Source: Diploptera punctata (lineage: Eukaryota > Arthropoda > Insecta > Blattodea > Blaberidae). From it: a stretch of 64,000 bases of DNA. The translations under genes were made by a program, and so were the position numbers. How positions within the stretch are numbered: the stretch's first letter is position 1; every line of letters begins with the position of its first letter. This document shows, in pieces, positions 1 to 10,188 of the stretch. The notes below the pieces were generated by a model that made no database searches, was not told the origin of the DNA, and worked only from the letters and a program-made list of their open reading frames with translations. The stretch is from NCBI GenBank assembly GCA_030220185.1, contig JASPKZ010004202.1:1-64000 (forward strand), read 5' to 3'.

Positions 1-1390
1 CGTGAAAATTTGACATTCTTGGAAAACAGTAGACTTATAACCTGAAAAACTCAATTCTGAATTTTGGATTTAGACAGATTTGTTTATCAAAATACCGGAC
101 ACAGTCCCTAGATAGTATTTATGCAGTTTTTGAATTTTCGAAAATGTTGACATTTTTTGGGAAAACAGTAAGACTATAACCTTGGAAAACTCAATTTTGA
201 AATTTTGGATTTAGACAGGATTTTTTGCATTATAAATCCCGGACACAGTCCCTAGATAGTATTTTTGCAGTTTTTGAATTTTCGAAAATTTTGACATTTT
301 TTTTGGAAAACAGTAAGACTATAACCTTGGAAAACTCAATTTTGAAATTTTGGATTTAGACCGGATTTTTTGCAGTAGAAATCCCGGACACATCCTCTAC
401 ATTGTAGTTTAGCAATTTTTGAAATTTCGAAAATATTGACATTTTTTGAGAATACACCTATAATTTAATCTTGGAAAACACAATTTTGAAATTTTGCATT
501 TAGGTCCAATTTTTTGCATTAGAGATCCCGGACAAACCGTCTAGATTGTATTTTAGCAATTCTTGAAATTTCGAGAATTTTGACATTTTTTGAGTATAAA
601 CCTATAATTTCATCTTGGAAAACACAATTTTGAAATTATGGATTTAGACTGGATTTTTTGGATTAGAAATCCCGGACACAGCCTCTAGTTTGTATTTTTG
701 CAGTTTTTGAAATTTCAAAAATTTTGATATTTTTTTGGAAATACACAAAGACTATAATCTTGGAAAACTCAATCTTGAAACATTGGATTTAGACCGGATT
801 TGTTGCATTAGAAATCCCGGATACACCCTCTTGATTGCATTTTTGCAGTTTTTGAAATTTTGAAAATTTTGACATTTTTTGAGAATACACCTATACAATA
901 ATCCTGGAAAACACTAATTTGACATTTTGTATTTAGACCGGACTTTTTTCATTAGAAATCCCGGACACACCCTCTAGAATGTTTTTATGTAGTTTTAGAA
1001 ATTTCGAAAATTTTGACATTTTTTGGAAATACACCTATACTACAATCTTAGAAAAAACAATTTTGAAATTTTGGATTTAGATCGGATTTTTTGCATTAGA
1101 AATCCCGGACACACCCTCTACATTGCATTTTTGCATTTTTTTAAATTTCGAATATTTTGACATTTCTTTGGAAATGCACCAAGACTATAATGTTGGACAA
1201 CTCAATTTTGAAAACTTGGATTTAGACTCGATGTTTTGCATTATGAATCCCGGACACACCCTCTAGATTGTAATTTTTCAGTCTTTGAAATTTCGAAAAT
1301 TTTGACATTTTTTGAGAATACACCTATACTATAATCTTGGATAACACAATTTCGAAATTTTGGATTTAGGCCGAATTTTTTGCATTAGAA

Positions 1391-1674
1391 TTAACAGTTA
1401 AGTCTCGTAGACTGCGATGAGCAGGACATGTTGCGCGTATGTGGAATGAAAGACGTGCATGGAAACTTCTTGTAGGAAAGCCAGAAGGAAAACGCCAAGT
1501 TGGTAGACCAAGAATGAGGTGGGAGAACAACATTAACTATGATTTGAGGGAAGTAGATTATACAGGGAATGATTGGAAAGCATTAGCTCAGGATAGGGAT
1601 GTGTGGATAGCTTATGTCCGTGCGGCCATGAACCTACGGGTTCGATAGTGCCAGTGAGTAAGTAAGTAAGTAAG
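1391..1674 (+). pseudogene. RTE-1 non-LTR retrotransposon, 3' fragment
   Basis: Encodes the C-terminal tail of the RTE-1 ORF (GKPEGKRQVGRPRMRWENN, then DYTGNDWKALAQDRDVW) and ends in GTGCCAGTGAG plus a (TAAG)n microsatellite tail, typical of RTE-clade 3' ends. Heavily 5'-truncated. It splits a satellite unit between GCATTAGAA and AATCCCGG, so it inserted after the array formed. Confidence 0.88.
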
Positions 1675-4067
1675 AAATCCCGGACACAGCCTCTACATTA
1701 TATTTTAGCAATTTTAGAAATTTCGAGATTTTTGACATTTTTTGAGAATACACCTATAAATTAATCTTGGAAAACACAATTTTGAAATTTTGGATTTAGA
1801 CTGGATTTTATGCATTAGAATTCCCGGACACACCCTCTAAATTGTAATTTTTCAGTTTTTGAAATTTCGAAAATTTTGACATTTTTTGAGAATACACCTA
1901 TACTATAATCTTGGAGAACACAATTTTGAAATTTCGGATTTAGGCCGAATTTTTTGCATTAGAAATTCCCGGACACACCCTCTAGATTGAATTTTAGCAA
2001 TTTTTGAAATTTCGAGAATTTTGACATTTTTTGAGAATACACCTATAATTTAATCTTGGAAAACACAATTTTGAAATTTTGGATTTAGACTGGATTTTTT
2101 GCATTAGAAATCCCGGACACATCCTCTAGATTATATTTCAGCAATTTTTTATGTTTCGAGAATTTTGACATTTTTAGAGAATGCACCGATAATTTAATCT
2201 TGGAAAACTCAATTTTATAATTTTGGATTTAGACCGAAATTTTGCATTAGAAATGCCAGACACACCCCTAGATTGTATTTTTGCAGTTTTTGAAATTTTG
2301 AAAATGTTGACATTTTTTGAGAATACACCTATACAATAATCTTGGAAAAAACAATTTTGAAATTTTGGATTTAAATCGGATTTTTTGCATTAGAAATCCC
2401 GGACACAGCCTCTACATTATATTTTAGCAATTTTTGAAATTTCGAGAAATTTGACATTTTTTGAGAATACACCTATAAATTAATCTTGGAAAACACAATT
2501 TTGAAATTTTGGATTTGGACTGGATTTTTTGCATTAGAATTCCCGGACACACCCTCTAGATTGTAATTTTTCAGTTTTTGAAATTTCGAAAATTTTGACA
2601 TTTTTTGAGAATACACCTATACTATAATCTTGGAGAACACAATTTTGAAATTTTGGATTTAGGCCGAATTTTTTGCATTAGAAATTCCCGGACACACCCT
2701 CTAGATTGAATTTTAGCAATTTTTTAGAAATTCGAGAATTTTGACATTTTTTGAGAATACACCTATAATTTAATCTTGGAAAACACAATTTTGAAATTTT
2801 AGATTTAGACTGGATTTTTTGCATTAGAAATCCCGGACACATCCTCTAGATTGTATTTTAGCAATTTTTGAAATTTCGAAAATTTTGACATTTTTTGAGA
2901 GTACATCTATAATTTAATCTTGGAAAACACAATTTTGAAATTTTGGATCTAGGCCGAATTTTTTGCTTTACAAATCCCGGACACACCCTCCAGATTATAT
3001 TTTAGCAATTTTTTATATTTCGAGAATTTTGACATTTTTAGAGAATGCACCGATAATTTAATCTTGGAAAACTCAATTTTATAATTTTGGATTTAGACCG
3101 AATTTTTTGCATTAGAAATCCCAGACATACCCCTAGATTGTATTTTTGCAGTTTTTGAAATTTTGAAAATTTTGACATTTTTTGAGAATACACCTATACA
3201 ATAATCTTGGAAAAAACAATTTTGAAATTTTGGATTTAAACCGGACTTTTTGCATTAGAAATTCCGGACGCACCCTCTAAATTGTAATTTTGCAGTTTTT
3301 GAAATTTCGAAAATTTTGACATTTTTTGAGAATACACTTGTACAATAATCTTGGAAAACACAATTTTGAAATTTTGGATTTAGGCCGAAGTTTTTGCATT
3401 AGAAATCCCGGACACAGCCTCTACATTATATTTTAGCAATTTTTGAAATTTCGAGAAATTTGACATTTTTTGAGAATACACCTACAAATTAATCTTGGAA
3501 AACACAATTTTAAAATTTTGGATTTAGACTGGATTTTTTGCATTAGAATTCCCGGACACACCCTCTAGAGTGTAATTTTTCAGTTTTTGAAATTTCGAAA
3601 ATTTTGACATTTTTTGAGAATACACCTAACTATAATCTTGGAGAACACAATTTTGAAATTTTGGATTTAGGCCGAATTTTTTGCATTAGAAATTCCCGGA
3701 CACACCCTCTAGATTGAATTTTAGCAATTTTTGAAATTTCGAGAATTTTGACATTTTTTGAGAATACACCTATAATTTAATCTTGGAAAACACAATTTTT
3801 AAATTTTGGATTTAGACTGGATTTTTTGCATTAGAAATCCCGGACACATCCTCTAGATTGTATTTTAGCAATTTTTGAAATTTCGAAAATTTTGACATTT
3901 TATAGAAAAACAGAAAGACTATAGTCTTGGAGAACTCGATTTTGAAATTTTGGATTTAGAACGGATTCTTTGCATTATAAATCCCGCATACACCCTCTAG
4001 ATACTATTTTTGCAGTTTTTGAAATTTCATAAATTTTGACATTTTTTGGAAAAACGCAAAGATTATA

Positions 4068-4175
4068 TGATGATTTATTCAGCCCTTTTTTGTAACCTAG
4101 TTTATCATTTATTATATATTACTCATATTTAGTCATAGTATATATCTCTCGAAAGAGGACCCTGAAACATCGGAC
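4068..4175. mobile_element. 108-bp insertion in satellite, 11-bp TSD
   Basis: Non-satellite sequence flanked by the direct repeat CAAAGATTATA (4057-4067 and 4076+100, i.e. 4176-4186). The inside holds CTCGAAAGAGG and CCCTGAAACATCGGACC but no recognisable ORF. The target-duplication length matches the PLE copies elsewhere in the window, but a complete ribozyme core is not visible, so the family is unassigned. Confidence 0.6.
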
Positions 4176-4862
4176 CAAAGATTATAGTCTTGGAAAAATC
4201 AATTTTGAAATTATGGACTTAGACCGGATTTTTTGCATTATAAATCCCGGATAAACCCTCTAGATTATAAATTTGCAGTTTTTGGAATTTCGAAAATTTT
4301 GACATTTTTTGGAAAAACACAAAAACTATAGTCTTGGAAAACTCAATTTTGAAATTTTGGAACTAGACCGGATATTTTGCATTATAAATCTCGGATACAC
4401 ACTATAGATCGTATTTTTGGAGTTTTTGAAATTTGGAAATTTTTGACATTTCTTGGAAAACTCAATTTTTTAAATTTTGGATTTAGACAGGATTTTTTGC
4501 ATTATAAAATCCGGATACACCCTCTAGATAGTATTTTTGCAGTTTTCGAAATTTCGAAAATGTTGACTTTTTTTGGAAAAACAGATTATGTAATTCTGGA
4601 AAACTCAAATTTGAAATTTTGGTTTTAGACCCAATTATTTGCATTATAAATCCTGGATACATCCTCTACATAGCATTTTTGCAGTTTTTGAAATTTCGAA
4701 AATTTTGACTTTTTGTTAAAACAGACTATAGTTTTGGAAAACTCAATTGGATTTAGACCGGATTATTTGCATTATAAATCCCGGGTACACCCTCTAGATA
4801 ATATTTTTGCAGTTTTTGGAATTTCGAAAATTTTGACATTTTTCTGGAAAAAAAACAGAAGT

Positions 4863-5271
4863 ACTTACTTACTTACTCACTGGCACTATCGAACCCGTAG
4901 GTTCATGGCCGCGCGGACATAAGCTCTCCATACATCCCTATCCTGAGCTAATGCTTTCCAATCATTCCCAGTATAATATACTTCCCTCAAATCATAGTTA
5001 ATGTTATTCTCCCACCTCATTCTTGGTCTGCCAACTGGGCGTTTTCCCTCTGGCTTTCCAACAAGAAGCCTCCATGCAAGTCTCTCATTACCCATACGTG
5101 CAACATGTCCTGCCCATCGCAATCTACGAGACTTAACTGTTCTTATTATATCTGGCTTCCTATAAAGACCATGTAGTTCATTGTTAAGTAGTCTTCTCCA
5201 TTCACCTGTCTGTTCATCTCTCTTTGGTCCAAAAATTTTCCTAAGAACTTTATTCTCAAAAATTCTTAATG
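4863..5271 (-). pseudogene. RTE-1 3' fragment with 12-bp TSD
   Basis: Minus-strand copy of the RTE-1 C-terminal ORF (RWAGHVARMGNERLAW, GRPRMRWENNINYDLRE) ending at the left in the (TTAC)n complement of the TAAG tail. It is flanked by AAAAACAGAAGT (4851-4862 and 5272-5283), a target-site duplication inside the satellite. The 5' end is truncated in the FENKVLRKIFGPKRDE region. Confidence 0.9.
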
Positions 5272-5688
5272 AAAAACAGAAGTGGGAAACTAAATTTTGA
5301 AATTTTGGATTTAGTCCGGATTTTTTGCATTATAAATCCCAGATACACCCTATAGATAGTATTTTTGCAGTTTTTGAAATTACGAAAATATTGACATTTT
5401 TTGGAAAACTCAATTTTGAAATTTTGGATTTAGACCGGATTATTTGCATTATAAATCCCGGATACACGCTCTGGATAATAATTTTTGCAGTTTTTGGAAA
5501 TTCGAAAATGTTGACATTTTTTTGGAGAAACACGAAGACTATAGTCTCGGAAAACTCAATTTTTAAATTTTGGATTTAGACCGCATATTTTCCATTATAA
5601 AACCTGGATACACACTCTATATCGTATTTTTTGAGTTTTTGAAATTTCGAAATTTTTTATGATTCTTGGAGAACTAAGACTATACTTA

Positions 5689-5875
5689 TATTATTTTTGG
5701 TCTGGACATCTTACCTCAATATTAATGTTGATTTGTTCTTGGACATGTTTCAAAACAATTCTCTGTTTTGAAACATGTCCAAGAACAAATCAACATTAAT
5801 ATTGAGGTAAGATGTCCAGACCAAAAATAATATAATTAAAATAACCTCAAAATATAACTTCCTAAAATTAAATAT
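5689..5875. mobile_element. PLE fold-back copy (no ORF), 14-bp TSD
   Basis: Two arms of about 70 bp are nearly perfect inverted repeats meeting at about 5763 (arm core GGTCTGGACATCTTACCTCA). The right end continues into ATAACCTCAAAATATAACTTCC, the terminal motif of this PLE family. Flanking direct repeats TAAGACTATACTTA lie at 5675-5688 and 5876-5889. The same end sequence occurs at 13511-13658 and 16436-16850, where it adjoins a PLE ORF end and a hammerhead core. The copy sits at the junction between the satellite and an RTE tail. Confidence 0.85.
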
Positions 5876-6397
5876 TAAGACTATACTTACTTACTCACTG
5901 GCACTATCGAATCCGTAGGTTCTTGGCTGCGCGGACATAAGCTCTCCATACATCCCTATCCTGAGCTAATGCTTTCCATTCATTCCTTGTATAATCTACT
6001 TCCTTCAAATCATGGTTAATGTTATTCTCCCACCTCATTCTTGGTCTACCAACTGGGCATTTTCCCTCTGGCTTTCCTACAAGAAGTTTCCATGCAAGTC
6101 TTTCATTCCTCATACGTGCAAAATGTTCTGCCCATCGCAGTCTACGAGACTTAACTGTTCTTATTATCTGGCTTCCTATATAGACCATGTAGTTCATTGT
6201 TAAGTAGTCTTCTCCATTCACCTGCTGTTCATCTCTCTTTGGTCCAAAAATTTTCCTAAGTACTTTATTCTCAAATACTCGTAATCTCCTTTCCTCCCTT
6301 AAAGTAAGAGTCCATGTTTCGCACCCATATAATATAACTGGTAGAATAATAGTTTTATATATTTTCAGTTTAACATTTTTTGAAGTAAGTTGGGAGG

Positions 6398-7650
6398 TCA
6401 AGAGTCTCTGTAATGCATAATAGCATGCATTTCCAGAATTGAGCCTATGTTTAATTTCTTTGTGCATCTCATTCCTATTTGTGATATTGTTCCTAGGTAT
6501 TTGAATTCAGCCACTTCCTCAAAATTTCCCTCATTTGTCATTAGCTGTCCATTTCCATTATATAATGCATTTCTACGAGTGACCATATATTTAGTTTTAT
6601 TGATATTTACTTCCAGTCCTAATTTCTTAGTATTACTCAATAGTGTGTGCGTGTTGTCCTTTAGTACCTCATCGCTATCGGCCAGTAGTACTAAGACATC
6701 AGCATAAACTAACAGCTTATTAATACCATTAAGTTCATCCTCTAAAGATTTAATGGCATGCTCTAGTACAAAATTAAATAGTAGAAGAGATAGAGCATCT
6801 CCTTGCTTAAACCCATTCTGGATTTCAAAAATGTCCAAAAACTGTTTGCTTACGTGCACCCTACTCTTTGTGCCATTTAGACACATTCGTATAAGTCTAA
6901 CTAACTTTTTAGGAATTCCGAACTCCAGCAGGATACTATATAACTTCTCCCTCTTAATTGAATCATATGCTTTTTTGAAGTCTACGTATAGTTGATGCAC
7001 AGTACCATTATATTCCCATTTTTTTTTCTAAAATCTGTCTTATACTAAAAAATCTGATCCGTTGTAGACCTGTTTCTTCTAAATCCACATTGATGATCCC
7101 CTAGAATGTCATCAATATAGTGAGTAAGTCTGCTTACTAATATATTTGTTAGAATTTTGTATGAAGTTGAAAGTAATGAGATGCGCCTGTAGTTGTTGCA
7201 ATCAGTTTTATCTCCTTTCTTATAAATTGGTACGATAATTGATTCTTTCCATTCATCTGGAAGAGCTTATTTTTTACAAATGATACTAAGCAACCAGTGT
7301 ATTTTGTCCATCAATTTATCTCGCCCTGATTTTATCAGTTCTGCTGGGATCTCATCTTAACCTGATGCTTTATACATCTTCAATTTTTCAATCGCCATTT
7401 CAACCTCTAATGCACTTGGCTCTGCAACTGGCATTTCTGCTGTCTGTAAGTTATCCTCCTCAATGTCCTGTTCTCTATGTACATTTAATAGCTGATTAAA
7501 GTAACTTTTCCATCTATTTAATATACTCCTGGAATCTGCAATCATTTCCCCATTTTCATTCTGAATTACGTTTGATCTAGCCTGAAATCCTTTCTTCTCT
7601 ATACTAATTCCCTGATATAATTCTCTAATGTTCCTATTTTTTGCATTCAT
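6398..7650 (-). pseudogene. RTE-1 reverse transcriptase domain, broken
   Basis: Two open pieces (7650-7357 and 7000-6398) plus a degraded join cover the RT domain. Visible motifs: LYVDFKKAYDSI (motif A), NGFKQGDALS (motif B), and LLVYADVLVLLADS (motif C, where the usual YADD has become YADV). A frameshift separates it from the C-terminal tail (6467-5904), which begins before the RT frame closes. The altered YADD and frameshifts make this copy non-functional. Confidence 0.85.
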
Positions 7651-7733
7651 TTCAAGATCTTCTCTCTCAGATATTCCCTCTTTTTACTCTTTAGTAACTT
7701 TGTGGTTTCTCGTCTAACACTATCCAATTGCTC

Positions 7734-8573
7734 TTAATTTATCTCATTTGGCTCGTGTAACCATTTCATTTTTCCTAGCTTTCTTTTCTTTACAATGTCG
7801 GCACATTCCTCATCAAACCATTTCTTGTTTTGCCTCTTTTTTAAACAACCAATGCTTTCTGATGCTGACAATTTAATAGTATCTCTTATAGCCTCCATTT
7901 CTTTATTTATATCAGTTTCTTCTTCGTTTGCCACATTGTCATGTGAAGATTCCAGTACTTCAAATCTATTAGCAATTTTGATTTGGTATTCTTGCCGCAT
8001 TTCATCATTTTTCAAGTTTTTTAATTCAAATTTTACAGAATCATCTTTAGCGTTTGTTCCTCTCATAAGCGATAGCCCTTGTCTGATTTTCACTCTGACC
8101 AGATGATGATCCGAATTGCAGTCTGTCCCTCTAACTGAACTAACATCGATGATGCTGCTGTGCCAGCGTTTATCCACTAATACATGATCTATCTGGTTCC
8201 GAGTTTCTCCATCTGGGGACGTCCAGGTGTATTTATGAATATCCTTATGCTGAAATGTTGTGTTCTTAACAATGAGATTCTTTGATGTGGCGAAAGTGAC
8301 AAATGTAACCCCATTGTCATTACTATCTTCATGAAGACTGAATTTGCCTATTGTTGGTTTGAATATATCTTCCCGCCCCACTTTTGCATTAAAATACCCT
8401 AAGACAATTTTCATATGATATCGTGAAAGGCTATCAAATAAGCATTCTAATTCTTCATAGAATTCATACTTGATTTTGTAATTTTTATCTTCTGTGGGGG
8501 CATGTACATTTACAATTATAAAATCATGTCGTTTACCCTTTAGAATTATGTATGATACCCTATCACTAACCAA
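7734..8573 (-). pseudogene. RTE-1 endonuclease (APE-like) domain
   Basis: A 279-residue open stretch carries APE/exonuclease-III motifs: IIVNVHAPTEDKNYK near residue 20, KIVLGYFNAKVG (the family norm is GDFNA, so the Asp is changed to Tyr), IDHVLVDKRW, and GTDCNSDHHLV with the SDH motif. Upstream, in frame after an interrupting stop, AERPAFGTGFLV marks the earlier part of the domain (to about 8640). This nuclease normally nicks target DNA to prime reverse transcription. Loss of the GDFN aspartate and the upstream stop indicate inactivity. Confidence 0.85.
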
Positions 8574-8659
8574 CTTAACATCTCAGATGGCAGATAGGAT
8601 TCTCCTGACTAAAAAACCCGTTCCAAATGCAGGTCTTTCTGCGCCCCCGTAGTATAATG

Positions 8660-8950
8660 CCAAACATGAGCTGCTACTGCAGAGAAACACAAAATAGATA
8701 TAAATATAAAATTATTAAACAGTTAGAAAATACCAATGAACTCACAATATGGGAAAAAATCTATATACAGAACAAGGAGAAAATTATGAACTTTGAAATT
8801 CCTGGAGAAAGGAGCCTCATTACCAAGTTCTTTGGAACACAGATCCAGGGCCGTCAACTTGAAGAAAAGAAAAAACCAGTTGGTGAACAAGTTGAAGATG
8901 GAGCAATAGCTTTGAAACGATCGTCCAACAAAATAAACATATGAGGTAAG
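8660..8950 (+). pseudogene. PLE GIY-YIG ORF, 3' end fragment
   Basis: Encodes the tail that follows the GIY-YIG endonuclease in PLEs: KQLENTNELTIWEKIYIQ, then MNFEIPGERSLITKFF, ending at the stop 8942-8944. The phrases WEKIYIQ and MNFEIP recur in six other PLE copies here. It starts within the endonuclease-distal region and directly adjoins the RTE-1 5' end on the left. Confidence 0.8.
8886..8928 (+). ncRNA. Hammerhead-like motif, degenerate
   Basis: TTGAAGA (8892-8898; consensus CTGANGA), stem II GGAGC / GCTTT, GAAAC (8914-8918), short loop, then GTCC. First core base substituted. It lies inside the final codons of the PLE ORF. Confidence 0.5.
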
Positions 8951-9094
8951 AATGTTAAAAAATACAAACTCAAATATTTAAAAAAATAAAACTTATGAAC
9001 TTTGAAATTCCTGTGGATTAGGATTGGATCCGAAGGTCTACCAAAGAGGGAGGAAGAAGCAGTTCTTCTGATTGACATAACATCAGTTGACGAA

Positions 9095-9143
9095 AAATAA
9101 CTGAAGATGAAGCTGCCAAAGCTTCGAAACCTGTCTAGTTAGA
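9095..9143 (+). ncRNA. Hammerhead ribozyme-like core (PLE 3' end)
   Basis: CTGAAGA (9101-9107), perfect 5-bp stem II GAAGC / GCTTC around TGCCAAA, GAAAC (9126-9130), then CTGTC with predicted cleavage after C9135. Stem I is poorly paired, so activity is uncertain. Followed by TATGAGGT, the PLE terminal motif. Confidence 0.7.
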
Positions 9144-9202
9144 AGAATGGATATGAGGTTGGGTATAGAACATTTTAGTTTGATCTTGAGATAATATACC
9201 AA

Positions 9203-9852
9203 GCTTCCAATATAAACCCGGACTGGCCTCACGGGGTTTCACCCGTCAGGCAGCGCTCTCTCCTCGTCCGCATTTCACTCTGCCAGCCGCTCGTCCTTGA
9301 ACTAGTCAGTTTACTATCGTTTGACAAGATGAGACATCAGCTGACATTAGAGCAGCGCATTTATGTGTGTAAATGTTATTATAAATACAAATCAGCTCGT
9401 CACATTCGCGAGGAATTTATTCGGAACTACCCTGGACAATTACCTCCTTCCAGATCGACAATCCACGATCTTGTGACTAAATTTGAGACCACTGGTTCAG
9501 TACAAAATAAGAAACACTCGCTCCCCAGATCTAACAGTGTGTGATTTTTATTTGTGGGGTAGCCTGAAAGACAAAGTGTACAAAACAAATCCGCACACAT
9601 TGGAAGAACTGAAGAACAACATAAGGAATGAAATCAGAAACTTGACAGTGCCCGAACTACAGCGTGTCAATCTAAATGTGTTTACTCGGTATAATGCCTA
9701 TTTAACTGCGGGAGGACAACATTTCCAGCATTTTCTATAAGGTAAGAAACAGTTCAAGGACGGGTGGCAGGCAGGGTGAATTGCGGGAGGAAGAGACAGC
9801 ACTGCGTGCCGGGTGAAACTCTGTAAGGCCGGTCCGGTTTTATATTGGAAGC
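9203..9852 (+). mobile_element. Internally deleted Tc1/mariner-like transposon, ~100-bp TIRs
   Basis: Begins GCTTCCAATATAAA and ends TTTATATTGGAAGC. The first and last ~100 bp are imperfect inverted repeats (both contain TTTCACCCG and the complement of CGTCCTTGAAC). Inside is a transposase whose middle has been deleted. The family cannot be fixed beyond an HTH plus DDE superfamily transposase. Confidence 0.8.
9329..9740 (+). pseudogene. Transposase remnant: N-terminal HTH joined to C-terminal end
   Basis: The first part (MRHQLTLEQRIYVCKCYY to TTGSVQNKKHS) resembles the DUF4817-type helix-turn-helix of insect DDE transposases. At about 9525 the frame changes and resumes as SPDLTVCDFYLWGSLKDKV, the last catalytic-Asp motif, ending GGQHFQHFL and a stop at 9738-9740. 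The central DDE region, including the first two catalytic aspartates, is missing and the join is out of frame. No active enzyme can be made. Confidence 0.8.
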
Positions 9853-9959
9853 CCGTTAGTTGTATCAAATCACTAGAAATTATACTTTATTCAAGGAACA
9901 AGCAGGAATTTCTATGGCATCTAATACAATCCAAAATACTAAAGGTTATGTAAAATTAT

Positions 9960-9965
9960 TTTATT
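9960..9965 (-). promoter_or_regulatory. Candidate poly(A) signal of the Oatp gene
   Basis: AATAAA on the minus strand, 75 bp beyond the Oatp stop codon. Position fits; no other support. Confidence 0.4.
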
Positions 9966-10039
9966 TTCAATATCCATCAGTTGTTCGAACCAAATTTTCA
10001 ATTGTATACAAAATGTTATGTATTTTTACAATATTCTGT

Positions 10040-10188
10040 CTAATTAATGGAGAGTTCTATTTTCTCCTTGGATCTTCTTTTTTTCTTCTTTCTCACAATA
10101 TCTGTTTCAATGTCATTATCATATATGGGTAGATCCTTCACGTAGAACCATACTCCTATGTCTAGCAGAGTCGCAAGTAGCAAAAATG
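10040..10188 (-). CDS. Oatp exon 13: span 12, C-terminus and stop
   Basis: Acceptor TTCTAG; completes the phase-1 codon, then FLLLATLLDIGVWFYVKDLP (span 12) and a basic tail (RKKKKRRSKEK) ending at TAG (10042-10040). Separated from exon 12 by a 4.2-kb intron full of nested transposons. Confidence 0.93.

Larger units (their letters stand above)
1..5640. repeat. AT-rich satellite array, ~145-bp unit
   Basis: Imperfect tandem copies of an AT-rich unit. The anchor CCCGGACACA recurs roughly every 144-146 bp (for example near 959, 1105, 1251, 1679, 1823, 1968, 2113, 2398, 2543), with other constant blocks such as TTTTGACATTTTTTG and GGATTTAGAC. Variant units recur in the same order, indicating higher-order duplication. 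The array is interrupted by RTE fragments at 1391-1674 and 4863-5271 and by a short insertion at 4068-4175. The small ORFs in this stretch are repeat artefacts. The left end lies outside the window. Confidence 0.93.
5886..8640 (-). pseudogene. RTE-1 retrotransposon, nearly full length, decayed
   Basis: Reading leftwards: an APE-type endonuclease (about 8640-7900), a linker, reverse transcriptase (about 7650-6400) and the C-terminal tail (6467-5904) ending in the TAAG-type microsatellite at 5886-5895. The single RTE ORF is broken into at least four frames by stops and indels, so the copy is dead. It is the best guide to the full RTE-1 structure here; other RTE-1 copies are 3' fragments (1391, 4863, 20745, 32047, 35735, 40705, 53271) or internal (47843). 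RTE clade membership is inferred from the APE-RT layout and microsatellite tail. Confidence 0.88.
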
